Shown here piece by piece: positions 54,438 to 63,831 of a stretch of DNA of 64,000 bases (position 1 is the first letter of the stretch; the number at the start of each line of letters is the position of its first letter). Source of the stretch: Hydrogenophaga sp. (GTDB taxonomy: Bacteria; Pseudomonadota; Gammaproteobacteria; Burkholderiales; Burkholderiaceae_C); the NCBI RefSeq assembly GCF_011772445.1, contig NZ_WVZN01000017.1, positions 1 through 64,000 on the forward strand, given 5' to 3'. The notes beneath the pieces are model-generated. The model was not told the origin of the DNA. It did no database searches and was given only the letters and a program-made list of their open reading frames with translations. The position numbers and the translations under genes are program-made.

Positions 54438-55855
54438 GGTGTCAGTACACGGCCGGGGTTGAAGAGCTTGTCGGGGTCCAGCGCCTGTTTGATGCGGCGC
54501 ATCAAGGCGAGCGCGACCGGGTCCTTGAAGTGCGGGAGGTGTTCTGCCTTCAGGCTGCCCACGCCGTGCTCGGCGCTGATCGAGCCATCGTAGCGAGCCA
54601 CCGTGTCGAACACCAGTTGGTTGACCCGCGTTTCCTCCATCTGGAGGAATTTTTTGGCGTCTTCGCCGGCCGGTGCCTGGACGTTGTAATGAAGGTTGCC
54701 GTCGCCCAGGTGCCCGAAGTTGACCAGGCGCACGCCCGGTATCTCGCGCTGCAGCAGGGCGTCGGCCTCGTCGCAGAAGGCGGGGATGCGCGACACCGGG
54801 ATGCTGATGTCGTGTTTGATGTTCAGGCCTTCCTGCGCCTGCGCGAGCGGAATGCTCTCGCGGATGTGCCACAGGGCGTGCGCTTGCGCGATGGACTCGG
54901 CCACCACGGCGTCGCTCACCAGGCCTTGCTCGATGGCGGCTTCCAGCAGGCCTTCGAACTGGGCGCGCGCGTGGTCCTCGCTTTCGCTGTCGCTGTTTTC
55001 CAGCAGAACGCAGTACGGGGACTCTTTCCACAGCGGCACACGCAGTTGCGGCATGTGCCGGTCCACCAGCGACAGTGCGAACCGACCCATCACCTCGAAG
55101 CCGGTGAGCCCCGCCGCCAGGCGCTGCTGCGCCAGGCCCAGCAGGTCCACCGCCGCCTGCAGCGTGGGCACCGCGGCCCAGGCCGTGAGCGTGGCCGCCG
55201 GCTGCGGGTAGAGCTTGAGCGTGGCCGCCGTGATGACGCCCAGCGTGCCCTCGCTGCCGACGAACAGGTCGCGCAGGTCGTAGCCGGTGTTGTCCTTGCG
55301 CAGGCCGGTGAGCCCGTTCCACACCTCGCCCTGCGGTGTCACCACCTCCAGGCCCAGGCAGAGCTCGCGCGCGTTGCCGTAGCGCAGCACCTGCGTGCCG
55401 CCGGCATTGGTGGCCAGGTTGCCGCCGATGGTGCAACTGCCTTCGGCCGCCAGGCTCAGGGGGAACAGGAGGCCCTGCGCCTCGGCCGCCTGCTGCACGG
55501 CCTGCAGCACGCAGCCGGCCTCCACCGTCATGGTGAGGTTGGCGCGGTCGATGGCGCGCACGGCGCTCATCCGCTGCAGGCTCAGCACCACCTGCGTGCC
55601 CGATGCATCGGGCACCGAGCCCACCACCAGGCCGGTGTTGCCGCCCTGGGGCACCAGGCTCGCGCCGTGCGCGGCACAGGCCCGCACCACGGCGGCCACC
55701 TCGGCGGTGCTGCCCGGACGCACCACCGCCAGCGATCGGCCGTGGGCGCGCTGGCGCCAGTCGCGTTCGTAGGCGGCCAGGTCGTGGGTGTCTCGGGTGA
55801 GCACGTGGGCGGCGCCCACGGCCTCGCGCAAAGCGGTCAGCAGGGTATCGTTCAT
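54434..55855 (-). CDS. FAD-binding oxidase (2-hydroxyacid/glycolate-type)
   Basis: The 473-residue protein has an N-terminal FAD-binding PCMH domain (SLVPQGGNTGLVVGSVP, then EGSCTIGGNLATNAGG and SEGTLGVITAATL) and a C-terminal FAD-oxidase domain with NFGHLGDGNLHYN and SAEHGVGSLKAEHL. It resembles D-lactate, glycolate (GlcD) and D-2-hydroxyglutarate dehydrogenases; the substrate is not fixed by sequence. Both ends overlap neighbours as ATGA, so it is co-translated with the DUF2069 and lytic transglycosylase genes. Confidence 0.9.
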   Translation of the reverse strand: MNDTLLTALREAVGAAHVLTRDTHDLAAYERDWRQRAHGRSLAVVRPGSTAEVAAVVRACAAHGASLVPQGGNTGLVVGSVPDASGTQVVLSLQRMSAVRAIDRANLTMTVEAGCVLQAVQQAAEAQGLLFPLSLAAEGSCTIGGNLATNAGGTQVLRYGNARELCLGLEVVTPQGEVWNGLTGLRKDNTGYDLRDLFVGSEGTLGVITAATLKLYPQPAATLTAWAAVPTLQAAVDLLGLAQQRLAAGLTGFEVMGRFALSLVDRHMPQLRVPLWKESPYCVLLENSDSESEDHARAQFEGLLEAAIEQGLVSDAVVAESIAQAHALWHIRESIPLAQAQEGLNIKHDISIPVSRIPAFCDEADALLQREIPGVRLVNFGHLGDGNLHYNVQAPAGEDAKKFLQMEETRVNQLVFDTVARYDGSISAEHGVGSLKAEHLPHFKDPVALALMRRIKQALDPDKLFNPGRVLTP

Positions 55856-56298
55856 TGCTTGTCGGCCAGCGCGCGGTCGGCGGCCTCGTTGGCGGCGGCC
55901 ACATCGGCCGCCACGGCCTCGGGTCCGGCGGCGCGCAGACGCAGCCGCACGTGCAGCGCGCAGGCCACGAACAAGAGCAGACACAGCAGGGTCTGCCCGG
56001 CGGCCAATGTGGTGGACATGGCGCTTTCGCCGCTGGTGGCGCGCACCACGCCCTCGGTGAAGTACAGCCACACCAGCAGGCTCAGCCAGCGGTAGGTGTA
56101 CATGCGGTTCTTCAGCACGCCGGCCAGCGGCAGGGTGAGCGGCAGCACCTTCAGTGCCCACCAGGAGCCGCCTTCGCGCAGCGGGGCGAGCCACAGTTCC
56201 CAGGCCAGGCCCAGCACGATCAGGCCGACGAGACTGGCCGCCGCGAGGCGGCGGGTGAGGGCCACGCGCGCGGCCGTGGCGGAAGCTGGGGAAGACAT
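55852..56298 (-). CDS. DUF2069 membrane protein
   Basis: The 148-residue protein has four hydrophobic segments and matches DUF2069 (RLAAASLVGLIVLGLAWELWLAP, then KVLPLTLPLAGVLKNRMYTYRWLSLLVWLYFTEG). Function is unknown. The C-terminal ~25 residues are Ala/Glu-rich and charged. It starts divergently from the UPF0761 gene, 38 bp away, and heads the operon with the FAD oxidase and lytic transglycosylase. Confidence 0.85.
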   Translation of the reverse strand: MSSPASATAARVALTRRLAAASLVGLIVLGLAWELWLAPLREGGSWWALKVLPLTLPLAGVLKNRMYTYRWLSLLVWLYFTEGVVRATSGESAMSTTLAAGQTLLCLLLFVACALHVRLRLRAAGPEAVAADVAAANEAADRALADKQ

Positions 56299-56336
56299 GG
56301 CGGCCCGACGAAAAACGAGGCTGGCATGATACCGGG

Positions 56337-57578
56337 ATGACCTTGTCCGAGCGGCTCGACACCTTGCGCGAACTGGCGCGCGACGTCTGGAACGGCGCGC
56401 TGCGTTTTCCATGGCGCACCACGGCCATCACCCTGCGCGAGCGCTTTCGGGAAGACCGCCTCGGCATCACCGCCAGCAGCCTCACCTTCACCACCACCAT
56501 CTCGCTGGTGCCGCTGTTCACCGTGGCACTGGCCATCTTCAGCGCCTTTCCCATGTTCGACCGGCTGCAGCGCAGCCTGCAGCGCAACCTGGTCGAAAGC
56601 CTGGTACCCGAAAGCATCGCGCGCCCGGTGCTCATGTACCTCAACCAGTTCGCGGCCAAGGCCACGCAGATGGGCGGGGCCGGCGCGCTGGCGTTGCTGG
56701 TCACGGCGCTGGCGCTCATCCTCACCATCGACCGCAAGCTCAACGACATCTGGCGCGTGCGCCAGCCGCGTCCGGTGACGCAGCGCGTCCTGGTGTACTG
56801 GGCGGTGCTCACGCTGGGGCCGCTGCTGCTGACGGTGAGCACGGCGGCCACCACCTACGCCATCGGCAACGCGCGCAGCGTGGCAGCGCTGCCCGCGCCA
56901 CTGGGCTTCCTGCTCGACTCGGCGCAACTGATGCTGGTGACGGGCGGCCTGGCGGCGCTGTACCGCTACGTGCCCAACACGCGCGTGCGCTGGAGCCACG
57001 CGCTGGTGGGCGGCTTTTTCGCCGCCGTGGCGCTGGAACTGGCCAAGGAACTGCTGGCCTGGTACCTCAAGCAGGTGCCCACCTTCTCGGTGCTGTACGG
57101 CACCTTCGCCACGGCGCCCATCCTGCTGGTGTGGATCTACCTGGCCTGGGTGATCGTGCTGCTGGGCGCGGTGATCGCGGCCTACCTGCCCAGCCTGCTC
57201 AAAGGCGTGGCACGGCGGGGCGATTCGCCGGGCTGGAGCTTCCAGCTTGCGCTGGAGGTGCTGGCGCAACTCAGCGCTGCGCGCACGGATGCGCCACGCG
57301 GCCAGAGCCTGGAGGCGCTTGCCGCCTCGCTGCGCGTGGAGGCGCTGCAACTGGAAGAACCGGTGGCGGCGCTGGTCGCGCTCGACTGGCTGGGGCGGCT
57401 GGACGAGGAGGGCGAGCGCTATGTGCTGCTCATCGACCCCACGCAAACCGCGCTGGGCCCCTTGATGGAGCGCTTGCTGCTGGCGCGCCAGGGCACCACG
57501 GCGCGGCTGTGGGACCAGAGCCGCTGGGCGGGGATGACGGTGGCGGAGGCGCTGCCGGAGCCGATGATGCTGCGTTGA
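56337..57578 (+). CDS. YihY/BrkB-like membrane protein (UPF0761)
   Basis: The 413-residue protein has the YihY (ribonuclease BN-like misnomer) domain with six hydrophobic helices: ASSLTFTTTISLVPLFTVALAIFSAFP, ILTIDRKLNDIWRV, YRYVPNTRVRW and LVWIYLAWVIVLLGAVIAAYLP. A C-terminal cytosolic extension of ~110 residues, with a winged-helix-like pattern (LRVEALQLEEPVAALVALDWLGRL), is typical of betaproteobacterial members. It is not a nuclease; the role is unknown. Confidence 0.88.
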   Translation: MTLSERLDTLRELARDVWNGALRFPWRTTAITLRERFREDRLGITASSLTFTTTISLVPLFTVALAIFSAFPMFDRLQRSLQRNLVESLVPESIARPVLMYLNQFAAKATQMGGAGALALLVTALALILTIDRKLNDIWRVRQPRPVTQRVLVYWAVLTLGPLLLTVSTAATTYAIGNARSVAALPAPLGFLLDSAQLMLVTGGLAALYRYVPNTRVRWSHALVGGFFAAVALELAKELLAWYLKQVPTFSVLYGTFATAPILLVWIYLAWVIVLLGAVIAAYLPSLLKGVARRGDSPGWSFQLALEVLAQLSAARTDAPRGQSLEALAASLRVEALQLEEPVAALVALDWLGRLDEEGERYVLLIDPTQTALGPLMERLLLARQGTTARLWDQSRWAGMTVAEALPEPMMLR

Positions 57579-57605
57579 GGCGCTTCGATGTGCCTCGCCA
57601 GGCAG

Positions 57606-58547
57606 TCACCGACGCAGCCTGGCGTGGGCGCCGGTCTGCGGCAGGGAGTCGGCGTGCAGATCCAGGCCTTGCATGGCGAGATCGATCGCGCGCTGCGTTG
57701 CAGCCGTCACAGGTACCAGGGGAAGTCGCACCACGTTCGACCATGGGTAACGCGTGGATAGCGCGTACTTGACGCCGCACACACCCGGTTCGATGAACAG
57801 CGCCTGGTGCAAGGGCAGCAGGCGTTCATGCAGCGTCAGCGCCGCCTTGAAATCGCCCATCAGAAGGGCCCGCTGAAACGCGGCGCACAAGCCGGGCGTC
57901 ACGTTCGCCGTGACGGAGATGCAGCCCCGTCCGCCATGCGCGTTGAACCCCAGGGCAGTGGTGTCTTCGCCGGACAGTTGAATGAAGTCGGGTCCACAGG
58001 CCTCGCGTTGTTCGTCAACACGTTCGAGCCGACCGGTCGCGTCTTTCACGCCGACGATGTTGCGCAAGTCGCGAGCCAGGGCCGCCATGGTGGCCGGCGC
58101 CATGTCCACGGCCGAACGCGAAGGAATGTTGTAGATGAAGACGGGTACTGAAACCGCTTCGGCCACGCGCCTGAAGTGCTGGTACAGGCCTTCCTGCGTG
58201 GGTGCGTTGTAGTACGGCGTGACCACCATCACTGCGTCGGCGCCCGCCGCCTGCGCATGCCGCGCCAGATCGACCGCCTCCCGGGTGCTGTTGGACCCGG
58301 TGCCAGCGATGACAGGCACACGTCCATTGGCAGCCTCAATGCAGGTTTCGATCACTTGCCGGTGCTCGTCGTGATCGAGCGTCGATGTCTCGCCCGTGGT
58401 ACCCGCGGGAACCAGTGCCTGGGTGCCTTCGCGGATCTGCCAATCCACCAGTGCGGCCAGTGCGGGCAGATCCAGACGCCCGTCGTTTTGAAACGGGGTG
58501 ACCAGGGCGGTCATCGACCCCTGGAAGCGGTGCAGGCCGTTCTTCAT
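57606..58547 (-). CDS. dapA: 4-Hydroxy-tetrahydrodipicolinate synthase family protein
   Basis: The 313-residue TIM-barrel aldolase has canonical DapA residues: TTGETSTLD (Thr44/45), [11 protein letters not shown] (Tyr107), [11 protein letters not shown] (Tyr133/Arg138) and GVKDATG with the Schiff-base Lys. It is ~20 residues longer than E. coli DapA at the C-terminus. Catalytic residues fit condensation of pyruvate with aspartate semialdehyde, but the housekeeping copy in this family usually neighbours bamC, so this may be a paralogue. It is ATGA-coupled to an MFS transporter upstream. Confidence 0.85.
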   Translation of the reverse strand: MKNGLHRFQGSMTALVTPFQNDGRLDLPALAALVDWQIREGTQALVPAGTTGETSTLDHDEHRQVIETCIEAANGRVPVIAGTGSNSTREAVDLARHAQAAGADAVMVVTPYYNAPTQEGLYQHFRRVAEAVSVPVFIYNIPSRSAVDMAPATMAALARDLRNIVGVKDATGRLERVDEQREACGPDFIQLSGEDTTALGFNAHGGRGCISVTANVTPGLCAAFQRALLMGDFKAALTLHERLLPLHQALFIEPGVCGVKYALSTRYPWSNVVRLPLVPVTAATQRAIDLAMQGLDLHADSLPQTGAHARLRR

Positions 58548-59773
58548 CTGTGAGGTTCGCGTGTGTGAACGAGGGGTTTGGCCGCCGAAGGGCGGAACAG
58601 GGCGGTGGCCAGTTGCGCCAGGCCCAGGCCCGCCGCTCCCAGTCCCAGGATCAGCAGCATGTTCGTCAGGGGGATGTGGCTGTGGAGGGCGCCGACGAGC
58701 CAGGGAATGGCGTAGGTTCCGGCCACGAAAGCCATGTTGAACAGTGCCAGAGGCTTTTCGCGCTCGTTGTCCGCGAAGGACGCGACCAGCATCGCGCTCA
58801 GGCGCGGGTAGCACAGGCTGTAACCCAGACCGAAGGACACGCCGGCCGCCAGCGCGTGCGGGAGGGTGGGGGCATGGCCCAGCACCAGGAAGCCCAGTCC
58901 CATCGCCAGAATGCCCGCGCCCACCACACCGCCATGCGGCAGTTTCTCGATCAAGGGCGCGACCAGAAAGCGGCCGGCAAACATGGTGGTGGAGAACGTG
59001 GTGAAGAACGCCGCCAGCGGGATGCCGTGTGCGATCAGGAACGAGGCCATGTAGCTGGGTACGACGCCGAACATGAGGCCAACAATGCACACGATGGCGC
59101 AGAGCTTTTGCAGGGCCACGTGCCGGATCAGCTGGCCGTACCGGCAGTGCGGCGCGAGCGTGCGGTGTGGCCGCGCATGGCGCACGCACAGGAGGCCCAG
59201 CACGCCGAGTGCCATGGGCACCGCGCTCAGGACGAAGAAGCCGTCAGTGCCGAGGCGCTCCAGCAGCCAGGCCGCCGCTGAAGGCCCGAAGGCGTTGGGC
59301 AAGGGGATCATGCTGGCGTACACGCCGAAGAGCGTGACGAAGTAGCGCGGTGAGAGCTGTGCCTTGGCCAGCAGCATGGCCGGCGCAAGCATCAGGCCGT
59401 AGGCGAAGCCATGGGTCAGGCGTGAAGCCAACGCCAGGGGGAAGCTGTGCAGGCTCAGGGCGTAGCTGAGGTAGCTGCCCAGCATGAGCGCTGTGCCTAG
59501 CCGCGCGGTGGTGAGTGCGCCGAGGCTGCGGGCGACGAAGCCGGAGGCCAGGATGCCGGCCAGGGCCCCGAGGCCGTAGACCGCCAGAAGCTGGCCGACC
59601 GCCAAGTCGCTGTGGCCGGCTTGCTCAAAGAGCACCGCGAGCAAGGCGGTGGCCGAGTTGCTCAGGAAAATGAGGAAGGTGCTCGCGCACAGCAGCCAGA
59701 AGCGAAGGCGTGCCGACGCATCGACATAGTGCGAGGGCGGTGCGGTCGTGCCAGCAGGATGTTCCGGCTTCAT
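58544..59773 (-). CDS. MFS transporter
   Basis: The 409-residue permease has about twelve hydrophobic segments and the MFS pattern ([40 protein letters not shown] with the loop 2-3 Gly/Asp/Arg type, [19 protein letters not shown]). AGAGGAGCGC precedes the ATG; the track adds seven residues. The substrate is unknown; coupling to a DapA-type aldolase suggests import or export of a keto/amino acid linked to that enzyme. Confidence 0.88.
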   Translation of the reverse strand: MKPEHPAGTTAPPSHYVDASARLRFWLLCASTFLIFLSNSATALLAVLFEQAGHSDLAVGQLLAVYGLGALAGILASGFVARSLGALTTARLGTALMLGSYLSYALSLHSFPLALASRLTHGFAYGLMLAPAMLLAKAQLSPRYFVTLFGVYASMIPLPNAFGPSAAAWLLERLGTDGFFVLSAVPMALGVLGLLCVRHARPHRTLAPHCRYGQLIRHVALQKLCAIVCIVGLMFGVVPSYMASFLIAHGIPLAAFFTTFSTTMFAGRFLVAPLIEKLPHGGVVGAGILAMGLGFLVLGHAPTLPHALAAGVSFGLGYSLCYPRLSAMLVASFADNEREKPLALFNMAFVAGTYAIPWLVGALHSHIPLTNMLLILGLGAAGLGLAQLATALFRPSAAKPLVHTREPHR

Positions 59774-59802
59774 GCGCTCCTCTCCCCAAATCAAGGAGCG
59801 CG

Positions 59803-59831
59803 ATGCTAGCGATCAGATTCGACTATGTCAG
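59803..59831 (-). promoter_or_regulatory. Promoter of the MFS-dapA pair
   Basis: On the minus strand CTGACA, 17 bp, TAGCAT fits sigma-70 spacing. The start would lie about 25 bases before the MFS ATG, and the pair would form its own unit between the P450 operon and the UPF0761 gene. Confidence 0.55.
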
Positions 59832-59853
59832 TGGGTGATTCATGAAGGTGCCA

Positions 59854-61131
59854 TCACCCCACCGCGAACGGCGCCGCCAGAAACCCCCGGAAGCGCGCCC
59901 GCCCGCCCCGCGTGGGCGCTGCCGTCAAGCGATACCCCGGAAAGCGCCGCAGGAAGCGCCCGATGGCGATGCGGCCTTCGAGCCGCGCCAGGCTCAACCC
60001 CGCGCACTGGTGGATGCCGAAGCCGAAGGCCAGGTGTTTGTTCGGTTCGCGCGCGACGTCCAGCGCTTCGGGTTCGGCGAACTGCGCCGGGTCGCGGTTG
60101 GCCGCGCCGATGCACAGCGTCACCAGCGTGCCCGCCGGCAGCTCCAGGTCGCCGATGCGAACGTCCTTCACCGCGCGCCGGTTGCCCAGCTGGTTGGACG
60201 ACTCGTAGCGCAGGAACTCGTCGACCGCGCGGTCGAGCACGGCCACCTCGTCCTCGCCACCCATGCGCTGCAGCAGTTGCTGGCGCACGGCGGGGTGCTC
60301 CTGCAGCGCCACCAGCGCGTTGCCGATGAGGTTGGTGGTGGTCTCGTGCCCCGCATTGAGCAGGAAGATGCAGTTCTGCAGCAGCTCCACCTCGCTCAGT
60401 TGCTCGCCGTCGGCCTCGCCCTGGATCAGGCGCGTGAGCACGTCGCGCTCCGGGTCGCCGGGCGCCTGGCGGCGCGCCGCCACCAGGGTGCGCAGGTAGT
60501 CGCACATTTCCGTCACGGCGCGGTGGCCGCGTTCGGCCTGCGCGGGGGTGATGGTGGGCTCCAGCGCGCCCAGGATGGCCAGCGACCAGTCGCGCAGCGG
60601 GCCGCGCTCGGCGTGCGGCACGCCCAGCAGGTTGCCGATGATCTCCACGGGAATGGCGGCCGCGAAGTCCTCGATCAGGTCACCGCCCTCGTGCGCGGCG
60701 ATGCTGTCGAGCAGGCGGTCCACCAGCTCGACCAGGCCGGCCTCCATGTCGGCGATGGCGCGGCGCGTGAGCGCGCCCATGATGAGCCGGCGCACGCGCG
60801 TGTGCAGCGGCGGGTCGTTGAACACCAGGCTGGTGGTGTGGTGCTCGAACAGCGGCGTGCCGGCGCCGTACTTGGGCGCGAACTCCACGTGCTTGTCGGA
60901 ACTGAACGAGGCCGCGTCGCGGTACACGGCGGCCAGGTCGGCCCAGCGCGTCAGGAAGACCGAGCCATCGGGCATGCGGCGCACCGGATCCTGCTCGCGC
61001 AGCGCGCGGTACACGGGGTAGGGATTGGTGAAGAAGTCGGGCGGCAGGGCGCGCAGGTCGAAGGCCTGCGCGATGGCCTGGGCGCGGTCGGCCGCCATGG
61101 GCGGGGTGATGTCGTCGGGCGTGATGCTCAT
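59854..61131 (-). CDS. Cytochrome P450
   Basis: The 425-residue soluble bacterial P450 has the I-helix LNAGHETTTNL (oxygen activation), the K-helix ExxR in DEFLRYES, and the haem-binding loop FGFGIHQCAG with the axial Cys. It would hydroxylate an unknown substrate with ferredoxin-type partners not encoded here. It overlaps the hydrolase stop by ATGA and is last in the sulfhydrylase-hydrolase-P450 operon. The N-terminal ~25 residues are variable. Confidence 0.95.
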   Translation of the reverse strand: MSITPDDITPPMAADRAQAIAQAFDLRALPPDFFTNPYPVYRALREQDPVRRMPDGSVFLTRWADLAAVYRDAASFSSDKHVEFAPKYGAGTPLFEHHTTSLVFNDPPLHTRVRRLIMGALTRRAIADMEAGLVELVDRLLDSIAAHEGGDLIEDFAAAIPVEIIGNLLGVPHAERGPLRDWSLAILGALEPTITPAQAERGHRAVTEMCDYLRTLVAARRQAPGDPERDVLTRLIQGEADGEQLSEVELLQNCIFLLNAGHETTTNLIGNALVALQEHPAVRQQLLQRMGGEDEVAVLDRAVDEFLRYESSNQLGNRRAVKDVRIGDLELPAGTLVTLCIGAANRDPAQFAEPEALDVAREPNKHLAFGFGIHQCAGLSLARLEGRIAIGRFLRRFPGYRLTAAPTRGGRARFRGFLAAPFAVG

Positions 61132-61946
61132 GCTTGCAGGAAATCGCGGATCGCGAACAGCGTCGCGTCGGGGGTTTCGGTCATCTGGTGGTGGCCCACG
61201 GGCAGTGTCTCCACCTTGAAGGCCTTGCCGGCGGCCTTCGCGGTGTCGATCAGCGTCTTCGCGCCCTTGGCCTGCGTCATCTGGTCCTGCGCGCCCAGCA
61301 CGAACAGCACGGGGCAGGTGAGGGCCTTCATGGCGGACTCGCCGTTGGCGTAGGTGTCGCAGGCCACGAAGCCACGGTGGAACACGTTCACCTTGGGGTT
61401 GCTGCGCAGCACGCGGCGGCCCAGGGCCATGCTGGCGCCGTACACCCAGGTGCCCGGGCCCAGCGCCGACGGGGGCGCCGCCAGCGTGCTGCGGCTGAAC
61501 ACGTTGATCATCTTCAGCGCCTTCTCGGGTTCGTTCAGCGAGGCCTCGATCAGCGCGGGCGAGACCTTCATCGGGTAGGCCGTGCCCACCAGCACCGCGT
61601 GCGTGACGCGCTCTTTGAGCCGGCCCGCCGCCTCCAGCGCGATCAGCGAGCCCCAGCTGTGGCCCACCAGCGCGGCGCGTTGCACGCCGGCTGCGTCGAG
61701 CAGGGCGGCGATGAAATCGGCCGCCTGCTCCACCGATGCCGGTGCTTCGCCCTGGCTGCGCGCGTGGCCCGGCAGGTCCACCGCGAGCACGTTGAAGCCG
61801 TGGTTGGCCAGGTAGCGGCTTTGCAGGGCCCAGACGCTGTGGTCGTTGAGCACGCCGTGGATGAAGACCACGGTGGGCTTGGCGGCGTCGAAGGGCTTGC
61901 CGCCGGTGTAGCAGTAGGTCTTGGCGCCGTTGACGGTGAGTTCCAT
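61128..61946 (-). CDS. Alpha/beta hydrolase
   Basis: The 272-residue protein has the fold motifs FIHGVLNDHSVW, nucleophile elbow GHSWGS with Ser, Asp in LGAQDQMTQ, and the His near the end in LPVGHHQMTE. It is probably an esterase/lactonase or epoxide-hydrolase-like enzyme; the substrate is unknown. It shares one base with the metY stop (TGATG) and 4 bp with the P450 start. Confidence 0.88.
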   Translation of the reverse strand: MELTVNGAKTYCYTGGKPFDAAKPTVVFIHGVLNDHSVWALQSRYLANHGFNVLAVDLPGHARSQGEAPASVEQAADFIAALLDAAGVQRAALVGHSWGSLIALEAAGRLKERVTHAVLVGTAYPMKVSPALIEASLNEPEKALKMINVFSRSTLAAPPSALGPGTWVYGASMALGRRVLRSNPKVNVFHRGFVACDTYANGESAMKALTCPVLFVLGAQDQMTQAKGAKTLIDTAKAAGKAFKVETLPVGHHQMTETPDATLFAIRDFLQA

Positions 61947-63256
61947 CAGGCACCTGCCTTTTCTGCGGCCTTCAGCGCGCGTTTGAGGTCATCGATGAGG
62001 TCGTCGGCATCCTCCAGCCCGATGGACAGGCGGATCGTGCCCGGCCCGATGCCCGCGCCCGCCAATGCCTCGTCGCTCATGCGGAAGTGCGTGGTGCTGG
62101 CCGGGTGAATCACCAGCGAGCGGCAGTCGCCCACGTTGGCCAGGTGGCTGAAGAGCTTGAGCGCCTCGATGAAGGCGCGGCCCTGCGCGCGCGAGCCCTT
62201 GATGTCGAAGCTGAACACCGAGCCCGCGCCGCGCGCGCCGAAGCGCAGCAGCTTCTCGGCCAGCGCGTGGCTGGGGTGCGATTCGATCAGCGGGTGGCCC
62301 ACGCGACCCACCAGCGGGTGGCTGGCGAGGAACTGCACCACCTTCTCGGTGTTGCCCATGTGCCGCTCCATGCGCAGCGACAGGGTCTCGATGCCCTGCA
62401 GGATCAACCAGGCGCTGTGCGGGCTCATGCAGGCACCGAAGTCGCGCAGGCCCTCACGCCGCGCGCGCAGCAGGAAGGCGCCCACCGTGGATTCCTCGGT
62501 GAACACCATGTTGTGGAAGCCCTCGTAGGGGGCGCTGAACTCGGGGAAGTGACCCGCGGCGTCCCAGTCGAAGCTGCCCCCGTCGATCAGCACCCCGCCG
62601 ATGACCGTGCCGTGGCCGCTGAGGAACTTGGTGGCCGAGTGGTAGACGAGGTCGGCGCCGAGCTCCAGCGGCTTGACCAGGTAAGGGGTTGTGAGGGTTG
62701 AATCCACGAGCAAGGGCACGCGGGCCTCGTGCGCGATCTGCGCCACCGTGGGCATGTCCAGCACGTCCAGGCCCGGGTTGCCCACGGTCTCGCCGAACAG
62801 CAGGCGGGTGTTGGGGCGGATGGCCGCGCGCCAGCCGTCGATGTCACCCGGCTTCACGAAGGTGGTCTCGATGCCGAAGCGGCGCATCGTGTAGTGCAGC
62901 AGGTTCTGGCTGCCGCCGTACAGGGCCGTGCTGGCCACGATGTGCGAACCCGCACCCATGAGCGTGGCGACGGCCAGATGCAGCGCCGCCTGGCCGCTCG
63001 CGGTGGCGATGGCGCCGACGCCGCCCTCCAGCGCGGCGATGCGCTCCTCGAGCACCGCGTTGGTGGGGTTGCTGATGCGGCTGTAGACGTGGCCCGCGCG
63101 CTCCAGGTTGAACAGCGAGGCCGCGTGGTCGCTGGACTCGAAGACGAACGAGGTGGTGAGGTGGATGGGCACCGCGCGCGCGCCGGTGGCGGGGTCGGGC
63201 GCAGCGCCCGCGTGCAGCGCGAGCGTGTCGAAGCCGGGGTCGGCGTGGCCTGCCAT
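61946..63256 (-). CDS. O-acetylhomoserine/O-succinylhomoserine sulfhydrylase-type PLP enzyme
   Basis: The 436-residue enzyme belongs to the Cys/Met metabolism PLP family: YSRISNPTNAVLEERIAALEGG, PLLVDSTLTTPYLVKPLELGAD and the PLP-binding Lys in SATKFLSGHG. Length and GFDTLALHAGAAPDPATGA at the start fit O-acetylhomoserine sulfhydrylase (MetY). It makes homocysteine directly from sulphide. AGGAGACC precedes the ATG; the track frame to 63970 is a shadow. As head of an operon with a P450 it may have a different role. Confidence 0.9.
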   Translation of the reverse strand: MAGHADPGFDTLALHAGAAPDPATGARAVPIHLTTSFVFESSDHAASLFNLERAGHVYSRISNPTNAVLEERIAALEGGVGAIATASGQAALHLAVATLMGAGSHIVASTALYGGSQNLLHYTMRRFGIETTFVKPGDIDGWRAAIRPNTRLLFGETVGNPGLDVLDMPTVAQIAHEARVPLLVDSTLTTPYLVKPLELGADLVYHSATKFLSGHGTVIGGVLIDGGSFDWDAAGHFPEFSAPYEGFHNMVFTEESTVGAFLLRARREGLRDFGACMSPHSAWLILQGIETLSLRMERHMGNTEKVVQFLASHPLVGRVGHPLIESHPSHALAEKLLRFGARGAGSVFSFDIKGSRAQGRAFIEALKLFSHLANVGDCRSLVIHPASTTHFRMSDEALAGAGIGPGTIRLSIGLEDADDLIDDLKRALKAAEKAGA

Positions 63257-63349
63257 GGGAACGGTCTCCTCTGTGATTTCCGGGGCATTGTGGGCTATAT
63301 TGGCCCACCCGCCTTGAGCGGAAGCGACACATTCCCGAGGAGACCGATC

Positions 63350-63829
63350 ATGAAAGTCAGCGACATCCTGCGCGTCAAGGGCGGCACGCTGTACACCATT
63401 TCGCCCGACGAGCGACTCGAGGTGGCGGTGCAGACCATGGCGCAGTACGACATCGGCTCGCTGGCCGTGATGGAACACGGCGAACTGGTGGGCATGCTGA
63501 CCTTCCGCGAGCTCATCGAAACCCTGGCCACCAACAACGGCCAGCTCGGCGGGCGCATCGTTCGCACGGTGATGGACGACCACCCCATGACCTGCACGCC
63601 CGAGACCGAACTCGAACAGGTGCGGCCCATGATGCTGGAGCGGCACACCCGCTACATGCCGGTGATGGACAACCGCATGCTCATGGGCGTCATCAGCTTC
63701 TACGACGTCGCCAAGGCCGTGGTGGACAGCCAGAACTTCGAGAACAGGATGCTCAAGGCCTACATCCGCGACTGGCCCGAGGAAGAGACGCCCGCGGACC
63801 CGCCGCCGCAGTTGCGCGCGGCGCGCTGA
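63350..63829 (+). CDS. CBS domain protein
   Basis: The 159-residue protein consists of a CBS pair: MKVSDILRVKGGTLYTISPDERLEVAVQTM and, from ~residue 75, VMDDHPMTCTPETELEQVRPMM with VISFYDVAKAVVDSQ. CBS pairs bind adenine nucleotides and regulate partners; no partner domain is fused. GAGGAGACC precedes the ATG. It converges with the PHA depolymerase gene, 2 bp apart, and diverges from metY. Confidence 0.88.
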   Translation: MKVSDILRVKGGTLYTISPDERLEVAVQTMAQYDIGSLAVMEHGELVGMLTFRELIETLATNNGQLGGRIVRTVMDDHPMTCTPETELEQVRPMMLERHTRYMPVMDNRMLMGVISFYDVAKAVVDSQNFENRMLKAYIRDWPEEETPADPPPQLRAAR

Positions 63830-63831
63830 AC

